From Papiliotrema nemorosa (lineage: Eukaryota > Basidiomycota > Tremellomycetes > Tremellales > Rhynchogastremaceae): a stretch of DNA of 64,000 nucleotides. Positions within the stretch are counted from its first letter, which is position 1, and the number at the start of each line of letters is the position of its first letter. The notes under the pieces were generated by a model. That model had not been told where the DNA came from and ran no database searches. It worked only from the letters and a program-made list of their open reading frames with translations. Positions 23,851 through 34,574 of the stretch are shown here, one piece after another. The position numbers and the translations under genes were made by a program. The stretch spans positions 620,001-684,000 of the forward strand of contig JASKOT010000002.1 in assembly GCA_032158125.1 (NCBI GenBank), in the 5' to 3' direction.

Positions 23851-25038
23851 TTACACTCCATACTCTTCTCGCAGTGCGTTCTTCCTCACTTCCAGCAAAG
23901 CCTCTGCCATTTGATCTTTTGTTGGCAAATCGGGCTGCCTTAGACTGGCAGGGTCAAATAACCCAAAGAATGTGCTCGCAAACGCAGCAGCTTGCTTTGC
24001 CATCTCATCTCCTCCACCACTTGTGATTTCTTCCGAATCTGCGGCCCCTTCTACCGTCCTGGCCTTTTTGGCTTCGGCCTCCTCGTCTGTGTCCTCCTCT
24101 GCCGCAGCCTTGCGTTTCGCCTTGCCTCGACCCTTGCCTTTCTTTGGCGCTGAATCCCCTGTAGCTGGGGCGGCAGCTGTAGAGGTCGATGCCGAGGCGG
24201 AGGGTCCGATGGGAAAGGGGATGGAAGGGACATCTGATATCGACAAGACTTGAGCGGTGTGTGCAACAGCCTCTTCCCATTCTACAAATATCAGCAGGAG
24301 TGAAGAAAGAGAGTGGGGAAGACTTGCCTTTCCGCGCTAGCTCTTCCTCTTCTTCAAGAAGCTCTCCGTCGAGTTCGTCATTGTCACCATAGTATTCAGT
24401 CCCCTGGTTGCGGAACTTTTGGAAAGATGCATTACGCGCAGATTCTTCCGTTGCTGCTGTTGCTACGACAGTCAGCCGTGCGGACTGGACACTGGCCAGT
24501 GCTAAGTACTCACCACCTTTATTGAACATTTCCCTGACACCTGGTAGTTCCTTGGCTCGACCAAAGTATCTGCGGAATGTCAGTGTCTTGCCTGCCTGTT
24601 GATGCGGGTGGACCCACTTGTAACCCCTTGTACCCGGGACTTCCTTTCCATCGTCGTCCAGCATGACTCCTGCAGCTCTCTTATAGTTCGCTCCTCCCAG
24701 AGCCACAATCTGCGTCTCGTAATGCCTCTTCTCCCTCAGCAACTGGTTGATCTCATCGTTCAAATCTCGAATCTCATAATCTGTCAACCCGACTTCTTCG
24801 TCAGCTTTCAGAAACATGGCGAGAGAGATGACTGACGATCTTGGATTTTGGAAACCTTTCTTCCGATATCCTTCATAATGTCCCCTCGGTACCTCTCACA
24901 GTCACGCAGATTGGTCACGCTCGATGCCATTCGTGGTCGTCTGTCGCCCCGTTGTCGATTCCCGAGTCCCATCTCTATAGCTTGGGATTCTCGGAATCGA
25001 TATAACATCGATTGTGCCTTTTCGCTATTACGTGCCAT
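23851..25038 (-). CDS. ISY1: Pre-mRNA splicing factor Isy1
   Basis: Component of the NineTeen complex-associated spliceosome (Prp19 group), which stabilises the catalytic core around the first splicing step. The N-terminus MARNSEKAQSMLYRFRESQA is the hallmark of the family. It is followed by NLRDCERYRGDIMKDIGRKV and the helical segment TDYEIRDLNDEINQLLREKR, then GGANYKRAAGVMLDDDGKEV. A Lys/Glu-rich linker with a nuclear-localisation-like stretch (KKGKGRGKAKRKAA) leads to a C-terminal helix ending VRKNALREEYGV. Five introns or so are predicted. The C-terminal half is longer than in budding yeast Isy1, as is common in intron-rich fungi. Confidence 0.95.
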
Positions 25039-25600
25039 TTTGCGTAGGAGAGTATGGGTTGAAGAATGCCTAGATGTTGTGTCAAGGTGCGACGGGAGGT
25101 TCAGGTGAAGGCGCGGTAGGTCGAGTTGTTGATAATGATCCCACCAGCATACATTGCCACGTCATCGCATTCGGGAGGTCGGTTGACTCAACCACCTCTC
25201 ACGACCTCCCCCCTTCCTCTTCTTCCTCTTCCTCTTTCTCCTTCTACTTCCTCTGACACTTCTTCAATCAGTCCTGTTCGATCAGCTATAGCTTCAAGAC
25301 AGGTAGAAAACCACAAGTGAGTCTAATGGGCGGATCAGCGCGAGGTGAGAGTGAAATATTCTGTGAGCCGTCTGACCTCTTCACCTCGCATCACTTTCCT
25401 CCCATCCACCTTCCCCTTTGCCTATAACTTCGAGATGTGAACCCGTGTGCTTCTCTCCTCCTGCATATTATATGGTTACGGGTGACTGCCATGCATGACA
25501 CCCTATACCGGCGATGTAGCGCAGCTTCTTCTACTACTCGATACTCACCCACTCTGCATTCCCTGACTTTCGCTGACTACCAGATAACCTCATAACGTCA
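25039..25600. other. Divergent promoter region
   Basis: Holds promoters of ISY1 (minus) and the Gln/His-rich gene (plus). It contains a TTCCTC-rich pyrimidine stretch (25209-25255). A possible 5'-UTR donor sits at 25318. No gene is supported. Confidence 0.45.
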
Positions 25601-27521
25601 ATGAATAAGAAATCGGATCAACGATCTTCCTCTATCCATTCTACTCAGACCAACTCACCTCAAATTCCTCACGTCACTCCCGGCATGCCGAAGCCACTCG
25701 GTGGATTTGGGTCGAATGCTGTTCGTGATCAAGTCAATCGACCTGCGTCCTTGGGGAATGCCGAATCAGGAAAGAGCAAGACAACCGCTACCGCTTTCCA
25801 TGGCCAGCAGCAAGACTTCAAGCCTGACCGAAGTACGACGGACTATCAGCGACCATTACAGGCAAATAGGCAAGACGGACCCATTGATCAGGGCGTCGAT
25901 CAGAATCAATCCAGCGATAATATCTGGGCTCAGCAGATGCGAAAGCAAGATGTCAATCAACGACGAGGCCAACCTGGCCGAATCGCCTCCATGCAGAGTT
26001 CTCATGATGGACGAGTCGGTCCTACCCCCGTCCCCGCGCAGTCGCGACAGATTGCCGGACAGCCTCACAATGCTGATCATGAGGTCGGAAGCGACAGTCA
26101 GAGCAACGGGAAACGAGGCAATACACTTGCTCAGCCGGCTCAGCCTGTCGCCCAATACATTGGTCATGGTAAATCACACGAAGGCGACGTGCGAATGGAA
26201 GAAGGACCCTACGATGCAAGAGAGATATCTCAAGGGAACCAATCCGACAATGCAGCACGATACGTGGTAAGCTAGCTGAATGATCATCGCTCATCACCAG
26301 CTGACCGAAAATCGAGACCCTGCTCACCGTGGAAAGACTCCCGCTGCTCATGCTCGTCAAGCAGGCCCGTCAACCCATGGCGGTTTCCTCGTCGATGCAA
26401 AGACTGTCGTCGGAGAAGACGAAGATACTGAGCAATGGGAGCAGTACCAACATTCTCCGCAAGTCGCGCCTAATCCTCATTTGGTTGCTATGTCAGGTCA
26501 TGTGGCACTGTACCAGCCTGGGTTCTACGACAATGCGACGGAGATTGGCGGGCATCAATCTACGGAATACGAAGGTGCTGACTTCCCAGCATCCGACAAT
26601 GAGGAAGGACCCATGATTTCTCAAGCTCAAGACCCTGTGCGACCTCAAGGTCACCACCATCAAATGGCGACTCGAGCGCCGCCTGCACACGCAACTTACG
26701 TCCCGCAGCATCCCTCAGGTTTGCGACAGAGTCTTGCTCCAACCGATTCGGGCTACGACAGTTACCATAATCAAGATTTCCATTACAACACACATGAGGT
26801 ATATCCCGGGGAAGCCACGTATTTTGATCCACCGCAATATGCAGACACGCCTATGCACGAGAGATACGAAGACCTTCCGCAGCACCAGTCTTTCGGCCAG
26901 AATCAGCACCAAGTCGTGATGATCCCTCGAGGTGGGGTAGTACTTCAAGATGGTATCATGAGCTCGCAGGGTTCACCCCACAATGTTAACAAAAAGGTAG
27001 ATCCAACTGACTTTGACTGTCCAAACAATTTATGATGCAGTCAGGGATGGTGAATCGACCTCACATGGCTTCGAAGGCGCTTTTCGGTCGGGCCCCTCCC
27101 TTCACGAATCAGTTCTCATTGGTCGGAAAGATCGATATCAAGGGCATCCAGGAGAAATGCAAGACTGCGGCTCGACAATATACGGCCGAGATGATCTGGG
27201 ATATGGTCCATGGTGAGCAAGCTGGGATTTGTTGAGCTGATTTCTGCCATCGACCACCGACAGGCAGAGAACAACGCAATGATTATTAACAAATACGAGC
27301 AGTACAAGTCCGGTAAATGCAGTGGCAAAGAACATGAGCTATCAGCTAAGCCAGCAGAACTGGCCGATGTCATTGCAAACAAGGACAAGGCGATCAAGTC
27401 GAAGAAGAAGATGACTGAAAAGTACCGAGAAGCGGGAGCGGCTCTCAAGTCGCAGGCTACCTCGCTCCAGGTCCGAACCAAGCAGTACTCGAACGGAGCC
27501 AAGCGAAAGTACGAGGCTTAG
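25601..27521 (+). CDS. Gln/His-rich hypothetical protein with basic helical C-terminus
   Basis: Four exons give ~590 residues starting MNKKSDQRSSSIHSTQTNSP. Introns lie at about 26268, 26998 and 27212; the last acceptor is best placed so that VH joins ENNAMIINKYEQYKSG. The first ~470 residues are low-complexity, rich in Gln, His, Pro, Ser and Asp, and probably disordered. The final ~140 residues are compact: FTNQFSLVGKIDIKGIQEKC, then AARQYTAEMIWDMVH and a Lys-rich helical tail KKKMTEKYREAGAALKSQAT ending AKRKYEA. The tail could bind nucleic acid or form a coiled coil. I do not recognise the family and assign no function. Confidence 0.75.
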
Positions 27522-28039
27522 TGGCGGGTGTTTTATCCACCTTTCCAACTTTATGCCTTCAGATCCGGCCACAACACTGATTCCGTTTACACATGACAAG
27601 CAGAAGAGCTGTATATAGTTCCCTACGTAAAACGAGCCATGCATCATGACTGTCCATGCATCGCAAAGGGGAAGACCTCAAGGAAGGGCGGCGAAATATA
27701 GGCGTGCTGGTCAGAACATCTGTCACGCGCGTCCTACTTTTCACGATGCTTCAAATGACCCTTTTGAAAGCAGTCCATATCGACAACAGCTGATTATTGT
27801 TCCACCACTACTCAGTACTCCCAGTCCCGTCAACAGCTGGCGTCTCAAGGAGAGAGCATTGTACTGGGGGCGCTGTACTCTTGACTTAACAAACGACTGG
27901 GTTCCCCATCGCAGACTCAACATTCCAACGACGGGATCGGCGCGTCACTTGTCCATCCCATCTTTCCCTTTCACCTACCTTGGTGCGGTCCTCTATCCGA
28001 ATGTCATCCCATCTACCTCGGTAAGACCCCAGCCACAAC
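27522..28039. other. Promoter of SET1
   Basis: About 520 bases between two plus-strand genes. No conserved open frame or RNA gene is seen. Confidence 0.45.
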
Positions 28040-31000
28040 ATGGCACCATCACCTTCCTCTTCAACCTCGACACCCGCTAAACCTCCTCCGACCGGCCCGA
28101 AAGCCCTCAGAGGTCTGAACGGAGCCAGTTCAGGTCTTTTGCCGAGGACAGGAAACTACGAGAAAGTATCCTTTGGATTTCCTACTCGGTCTCCGTCCTT
28201 GAGCAACTCACCAGCCGCTGGGTTCGCACAGTCTGGATCCAGCTCTAGATCACCCTCGACACCTTTTTCGGCTAACGGTAAAGCGCCCCCGACTGGACCG
28301 AAAGGTGATCGGAGCGATACCAAGGATAGGAATAATGGTCTTCATTACAACAACAATGGTGTAGCTTCATCATCTTCTGCGGCATCTTCACCTGTGGTGC
28401 CCGCTGGGCCAGCTGCCGAATCCAGGCGCAATGGACCATCGGTATTCCTCCGCGGAGACATCCGTCGTCCTCCTTCCCCAACAGACTCGAGACCGCCTAC
28501 ACCACCTCCGCCGACACCTGACGATCTGCCTGGACCGTCGAGAACTAGAGCAGCAAGGAGAAGGTACTCTGATGAATCGTCACGAAGCCCTTCACCGGTG
28601 AAGAGGCGTTCATCACCTGAGAAGAGTAGGAGAAGGTCATCGGTCCGTGAGGAGGATGACGAGAAGACGAGAGAATTCAGATCGACACTGTCGATGAAGA
28701 TTGAACGACCTCTCATATCAATCTCGCTACCTTCGTCTAGCAAGCTGCCTAACGGTACGGCGAGGCCACGTCCACCGCATATGGACCAAACGAACTCGGC
28801 CCTCCATGTCAAGTCGGATAGAAAGGAGAATGGACATGCTCGACCTCCTCCGCCTGACAATGTACCACCGCCTCCACCTAGACCTTCCAGCCCTCCACCA
28901 CCACCACCCAGCTCAGCAGCCCCTCCTTCACCTCCGACACCAAGTCGATATCGCATACCTTCACCGCCTCGAGATGCTGTGCCATCTCCACCAGCAGATC
29001 GTCGCAACAAAGACACCCCGCGAGCAGCGATATCTATCGCTTTGCCCGCAAAACCAGTCCCAGCTTCCTCTGGCCGGACAGCTGTAGCACCTTCCACCCC
29101 CGTGAATCGTATACTCCCCTCGTCTTTACCTCCCCGTCCATCCCCCACGCCGCTTCGATCATTCTCATCTTCGTCACAGCCACCACCACCGTCAACACGT
29201 CCCCCTTCTCCGCCCAAACAAGGCGTCGCCTCACTCCCTTCTAGGCCAACTGCAGGCCCCTCGAGCTCTTCATCCAGCCATGACACTGTGCTACCTCCTG
29301 CCTTCCACTTTAGAGAACTCCCAGTCAGGCGCCGGACACCTTCGGACGACAGTGACGACGATGATGGGGATGCGGAGGATGAGGATGACGAAGAAGAAAG
29401 CGAGGAGGAAGAACGGGTCGAGAAAAAGATTGAAGACAAGGCGAGAATCGATACGCGAGGTCGTGTGCCTACGCAAGGCTCATCGCCGCGGCATACTTCC
29501 AGGCATACTTCACCTGCACGATCCAGACGTCCTTCACCCATTCCCCCTCCTTCTCCTCCAAAGCCAAAATGGATACGTCCGATCTACATACCTCCGCCGT
29601 CGACCTCTCGCCGACCCGGATTGGGCAACTTCTTGGTCATTTCAGACGTTGCCAAACACTCCAAAAGTATAGTCAAGCGGTTCGACGGAGAGATGGAAGG
29701 GGACATCATACCTGCGAAAGATCCAAGGATAGGCAGCGAGTTGCCAAAGAAGGGCAAGGGAACAGCAAAGAATAGGAGCCATTTCTACGACGTCGAATAT
29801 GAGGTGAGTCTGCCAGAAAATGTGTCTGACCAGCAGTGGGACAAGAACTCTGTCGGCGCACGCCCTCCTCCTCCACCCACCGCTGTCCTTGTCACTGGCC
29901 TCGACCCTCTTACCACTGTTGACCAAATTCGCAACTTTTTCAAAAATCACGGAAGAATAGCCGATATCGATTCCAAGATGGACGTAAAATCGGGAATGCA
30001 GCTAGGCATTTGCTGGGTCAAGTTTAGCGGACCGTTGTCCGGGAGACACATGTCGGCGCATGACGTCGCTGTTCAAGCGATGAAAGCATGTGACGGGCAG
30101 AGGATAGGTCTGTCGGGAAGCGAAAAGATCAAGGTGGTCCTGGACGGAAGGGGATTGAGAACGGAAAAAGCCGTCAAAGCAGAGATGCTTAAGCGATATC
30201 CTCCAAAGAAGCCGGCTCCCCCTCCACCACTACCCAAGATGTTACCCACGCCCTCGAGCGGAGGGGCTACGCCACTAGCTGATCCACCAAAATCGGCTAC
30301 GCTACGACCCAGCTCGACCACGCTGCCCTCTGGACTACCCAAACCTGTCCCAGTGCCCTTCCATGCGTCGCTCCCATCTCGACCCCGGCCCCAACCGCCT
30401 GTCAATTTCGATCAGCATGGAAGGAATTTCTCCTCGCTCAATCGGTCCCTACCCGTCCGAGCACCGCAAATTATCCCTTCGAGGCCTCTGGGTCTGCCTT
30501 CACGTCCACCTACCACTAAGACATTCGCTTCTTCTTTCGTCGATGCTCCTGCCCCTCGCAAGTCCAAATACGAGAACGACTTCCGAGATTCGTACTCTCC
30601 CAGAACGTCTCGTTCTCGATCACGCTCACGATCCTTTTCGCGATCACGCTCACGGTCAAGAGCTTGGTCCCATCCTCGTTCATGCTCGACATGTTCGGGA
30701 TACAACTCGGATAGCGATGATGACAGGCGTTATCGAAATCGACGCTCTCCTTCGCCGCTCGATCGGGGTCGAGGCCGGATGCGGACAGTAACAAAAGTCG
30801 AAAAGAGGGACAAGAAGGAGAAGAACGAAGAACAATTATCCGAAGTGGAGAAGGTCAAAAAGGCATTGGAGCAAAATGGACATGGCTACCTGTTCATTGA
30901 CACTGCCGCTCTACCTGTGGGATCGATCACGGAAGATCAGTTGCGAGATCACTTTAGAGCTTTCAAACCTGCCAAAGTGAGTTGCACATCGGATACGAGA

Positions 31001-32624
31001 CTGGACTGACATGTAGGTACTGAGCAATGCTCAAGGATGGTATATCCTGTTCAATGATGGCATCATGGCGCACAAGGCAAAAATACTGGACAATTCAATG
31101 CTACAACGGCATCGACTGGTAATCAACTCCAAACCCAGCGTCAAGAAGACGGTTGATCCGGCGGTCGCGGACGCCAAACCCGGCAATTGGCGCTTCTTGA
31201 CCATTGCAAAGAAGTACCAGACCAAAATTCCAAAGACGAAACTCCCTACGCCGGAATCGCTCAAACGAAGGCGGGCATCGTTGTCATCCTCGGACGAGGA
31301 TGTACCAGCGAGGAAACGCTCTCCGTCGGTCTCCAGCGCTTCTTCACTCTCCGACGACGATGCTCCGCTCGGTCGCAACAAGCCACTGCCACTGAAGACG
31401 CCCGTTTCCGGCGAAGTCACACCAGTCGACGAACCTATGCCGCTTGTCAAGGAGATTGAGGATGCCAGTATGAAAGGCAAGAAACGAACCGGCAAGCCCA
31501 AAGTCGGCAAAACTGCCAAGAAGGCTCGTCTGGAGGATGAGACTGTCATTGAGCTACCTCCGCCAATGGAGCCCCCTGTCGCCGAGATCAAGCTGGACGA
31601 CGTGAGCGTGGCCGTTCCCGAGAAAGCTTCCGCGATTGCCAAACCGCCAAAACCGCCCAAGATTGTCAAGCCGAAAAAGCCTGCCAAGACGGAGTTGGAG
31701 AAATTCTTGGAGACTGGTGTGGTGCAGGACGAGGAGGATGCTTACTGGCTTGGACAAGCTCTTGCTGCTGCGCATATGGAAGTCGAACCCGACTTGTCAG
31801 ACGACGAAGTGTCGGAAGACGAGTTGACGATCAAAGATGGTCATCCACTTTATCATACTGCCGGATCGTGGCGTGCAGAAGGATGGAAGAAGATTCCTCA
31901 GATTGCCAAGGTGGAATATCTTCCAGAGAGGAATCGAGCAGTGGTGTCGAAAGACGACGCTACAGCACTCACTTCCGGGCGTACTGCGCGAGTCACAGGT
32001 CGGCGATTGGCTCATGATATGGAAACGACCAGGAAGACTGCTTCTTCTGCTGCTACAGCCGAATCGGATCTGTTTGCCTTTAATCAGCTTAGGATCCGGA
32101 AAAAGCAATTGCGATTCTCCAGATCGCCCATCGAGGGTTATGGGCTGTATGCCATGGAGACGATCAATCCGGGCGAGATGGTCTGTGAATATGTGGGAGA
32201 GATTTGTCGATCTGCAGTCGCAGAGATCCGAGAACAGAGGTATCTACGGCAAGGAATCGGATCTTCATACTTGTTCAGAGTGGACAACGATCTGGTTTGC
32301 GACGCCACATTCAAAGGGTCTGTCAGGTGAGTCTGCGCAAAGGTTTTCAGAATGAAACGCTAAGAGCAGTCGACTCATCAACCATTCTTGCGATCCGTCT
32401 GCTTCGGCCAAAATCATCTCGATCAATGGTCATTCAAAAGTAAGTCGTGTCGGATTTGAGGTCGATGCGGCGTGCTGATCGGACAGATTGTCATTTACGC
32501 TCGACGAACATTACATCCAGGTCAAGAAATCTTGTACGATTACAAGTTTCCTCTTGAGTCTGATCCGGCATTGCGTGTTCCTTGTCTGTGTGGAGCTGCA
32601 ACGTGCAGAGGTTGGCTCAATTAG
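28040..32624 (+). CDS. SET1: Histone H3K4 methyltransferase Set1 (COMPASS)
   Basis: Catalytic subunit of the COMPASS complex, which methylates histone H3 lysine 4 in transcribed chromatin. Four exons (28040-30976, 31017-32326, 32370-32439, 32487-32624) sum to 4455 nt, 1484 residues. Residues 1-600 are Pro/Ser-rich and disordered with an acidic block ([20 protein letters not shown]). An RRM-like domain follows (~612-700, [20 protein letters not shown]). The N-SET region spans ~1200-1330 ([20 protein letters not shown]) and the SET domain ~1343-1465 ([20 protein letters not shown], then INHSCDP and LYDYKF). The post-SET C-terminus is [13 protein letters not shown]. All zinc Cys of the post-SET are present. 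The segment after NHSCDP is SASA, where most Set1 proteins have NCTA or SCTA. Identity is secure. Confidence 0.96.
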
Positions 32625-32837
32625 TGAGCAAAGTGAGGGTTGTATCGAGCCAGAAGGGGAAGGGAAGGGGTCGGCGTGGCGTAAGGTAGGATATCCTCAC
32701 TCGACATGTAGCCACTTGTGTAGCGCAGCAAAATCATCTCATCATGCAATTTTGAACATTGGGACATTTTCACTGTCTAATATTAATACATGAGACTAGT
32801 CTATACATTCTACGGATACCCGCTGATCATTAGAGGC

Positions 32838-33834
32838 TCATTTGCCCTTCTGCAAAGCCTTCCACTCTTCTTCTATGACTCGGACAAAGTCACTTGCCGC
32901 ATGTCCATCCTGCTCGAGTCAGCGGGGTAGCGCAATAGAGATGGTTTCAGCTTGTCAACTCACATCACATCCGGTCCATACTCCGTCATCTACCACGCAC
33001 CTTCTCTTTCCCGACTGTCCAATATCAATCGTACAGCTCTTTGTCGCTTCCGCCTTGTTGGTCCTCTCCACACTTTCTCCCAACAACCTCTTCCCCTCTT
33101 TTCCTAATCTCCCACTCTCTATCGCCTTCTTCCCGTTATCCTCCCGAGCCGATTTACCCAGGATACACTCGCCCACGCCAGAGGCCCACCAGTCCACCTT
33201 TGAAGCTTCCGCACATCGCCTTGTCAGACTGATATTCCCTATAGATCCCGGAAAGGGAGACTGGAAATTCTGACATGATATGGCAGGGTACCATTGAGAT
33301 AAGGGTAGATGGGATTGTAGACAGAGGTCGTGGATATTACCGTGACATTCTGATTGACCATGTTTACAGGTGAACCCGGTGCGTTCGGAGGAGTTGACAC
33401 TGGAGTCAGCAGTATCCCGGGTATACCGGATTGCGGGCAAACAGGGGATGTTGCGCAGAGACGGAGGTAATTAAAGTTCACTTACTGAGCGATGAATTCG
33501 AGCTGGAGGTTGATCTTCTCCTGTATTCCAGAATACCGCAACACCTAGATACGTCAGGAGAGGTGTCGTTTCGGGTTTCAAGTCTTACCTCGTCAAATAC
33601 AGTCTCACATATCCTCTGTTGATATCAGCTGTTGATACTGGACAGCGAGGCTGCACTCACAGCATCAGGGCACCTCGACATGGCATACAAAGTCACGTTG
33701 ACTTTTTGGTCGTTGTGTTTGATGGGGACATCCAAGACTTGCTGACTGGATCCGGAACCTTCAAGCAAGTGTGGAGCAGCAGAACACCCTTGAGCGATTG
33801 CTAGGCTAGTAGCGAGGAGTGATACCCAGAACAT
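32838..33834 (-). CDS. Secreted GILT-like thiol reductase family protein
   Basis: Member of the gamma-interferon-inducible lysosomal thiol reductase (GILT) family. The N-terminus MFWVSLLATSLAIAQGCSA is a clear signal peptide. Splicing gives VNVTLYAMSRCPDARICETVFDEVLRY, and the family signature appears as CKHGQSECHGNIHDLC. Later Cys (SCQNF, RRCAEA, GECILG, KSCTIDI, RRCVVDD, TGCDD) would support disulfides. The usual active-site CXXC is CPDA here, so the second Cys is absent at that position, though a Cys follows three residues later. Five exons are predicted; the last encodes ASDFVRVIEEEWKALQKGK. Possible roles are vacuolar or extracellular thiol chemistry. Family call good, activity uncertain. 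Confidence 0.85.
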
Positions 33835-34574
33835 GATGTATGTGAGAGCTCTCGAGATGCGCAGTGTCGATGTCTGAATCTTCGATGGCGAGATGCACGA
33901 TGTACTGGCTGACTGCAGTAGGAATACAAAGAGGTGGCAAAGAAAAGCTCGCGTATGACGCCATGTCGAGCTTCATCAGCTACCCATATCTACTGAGCCG
34001 TTTCACCCTTCGCATGCTCATTAGCAGACTGCAGTCCTGCGGAAAGCGGCAGATAGAGCGCAATTCTAGGCAGAGCTCTCTTGCTCATGCGATACTACCC
34101 CGTTGCATCTCGCAGTCCGCAGAAGCATGCAAGATCTGGTAATGGACACGTGCAAACCGGTAAAGTCGTACATTGTGGTTCCCCGGATCGACCGGTTTTC
34201 TGGAATGACGCGTCGTAGAGTATTGACCAAAAGAGCTGACTTCCTCACAATCTACTGGATGAAAGGTCCACGATGCTGCCCTTGGGACTGGAGGCAACAG
34301 TGCTGTGGACAGATCTGCACCTGATCACGCATGCATGAGGTGACTGCAGGGACAGGAGAGTAAGAGGGATCGAGATGGTGTGGTCGTGTGCACTACGAGT
34401 ACTCGTACCGGTGGTGACTTGAACAATGCAACCGGCCACTTCGAAATACGTCATCGTCATCCCCCCTCCCAAATCTCTCTGGTGTAAACCTCCCTTGTCC
34501 CCTTCCCCGTCTCTCTTTATGTATATATACCTTGATCCTCTTGCACAGCTTGTCCCCTCTGTCTACCACTCACT
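33835..34574. other. Divergent promoter region
   Basis: About 740 bases between the GILT-like gene (minus) and the HAM1-like gene (plus). It contains a TATA box near the right edge. Small open frames lack support. Confidence 0.45.
34522..34529 (+). promoter_or_regulatory. TATA box of the HAM1-like gene
   Basis: TATATATA lies 46-53 bases upstream of the ATG at 34575, in a CT-rich promoter. Confidence 0.5.

Noticed and set aside
28345..29541. 398-codon open frame on the minus strand opposite SET1
   Set aside because: It is the antisense shadow of the Pro/Ser-rich SET1 exon; the translation is Gly/Ser/Glu-rich low complexity, and the plus strand has clear Set1 domains.
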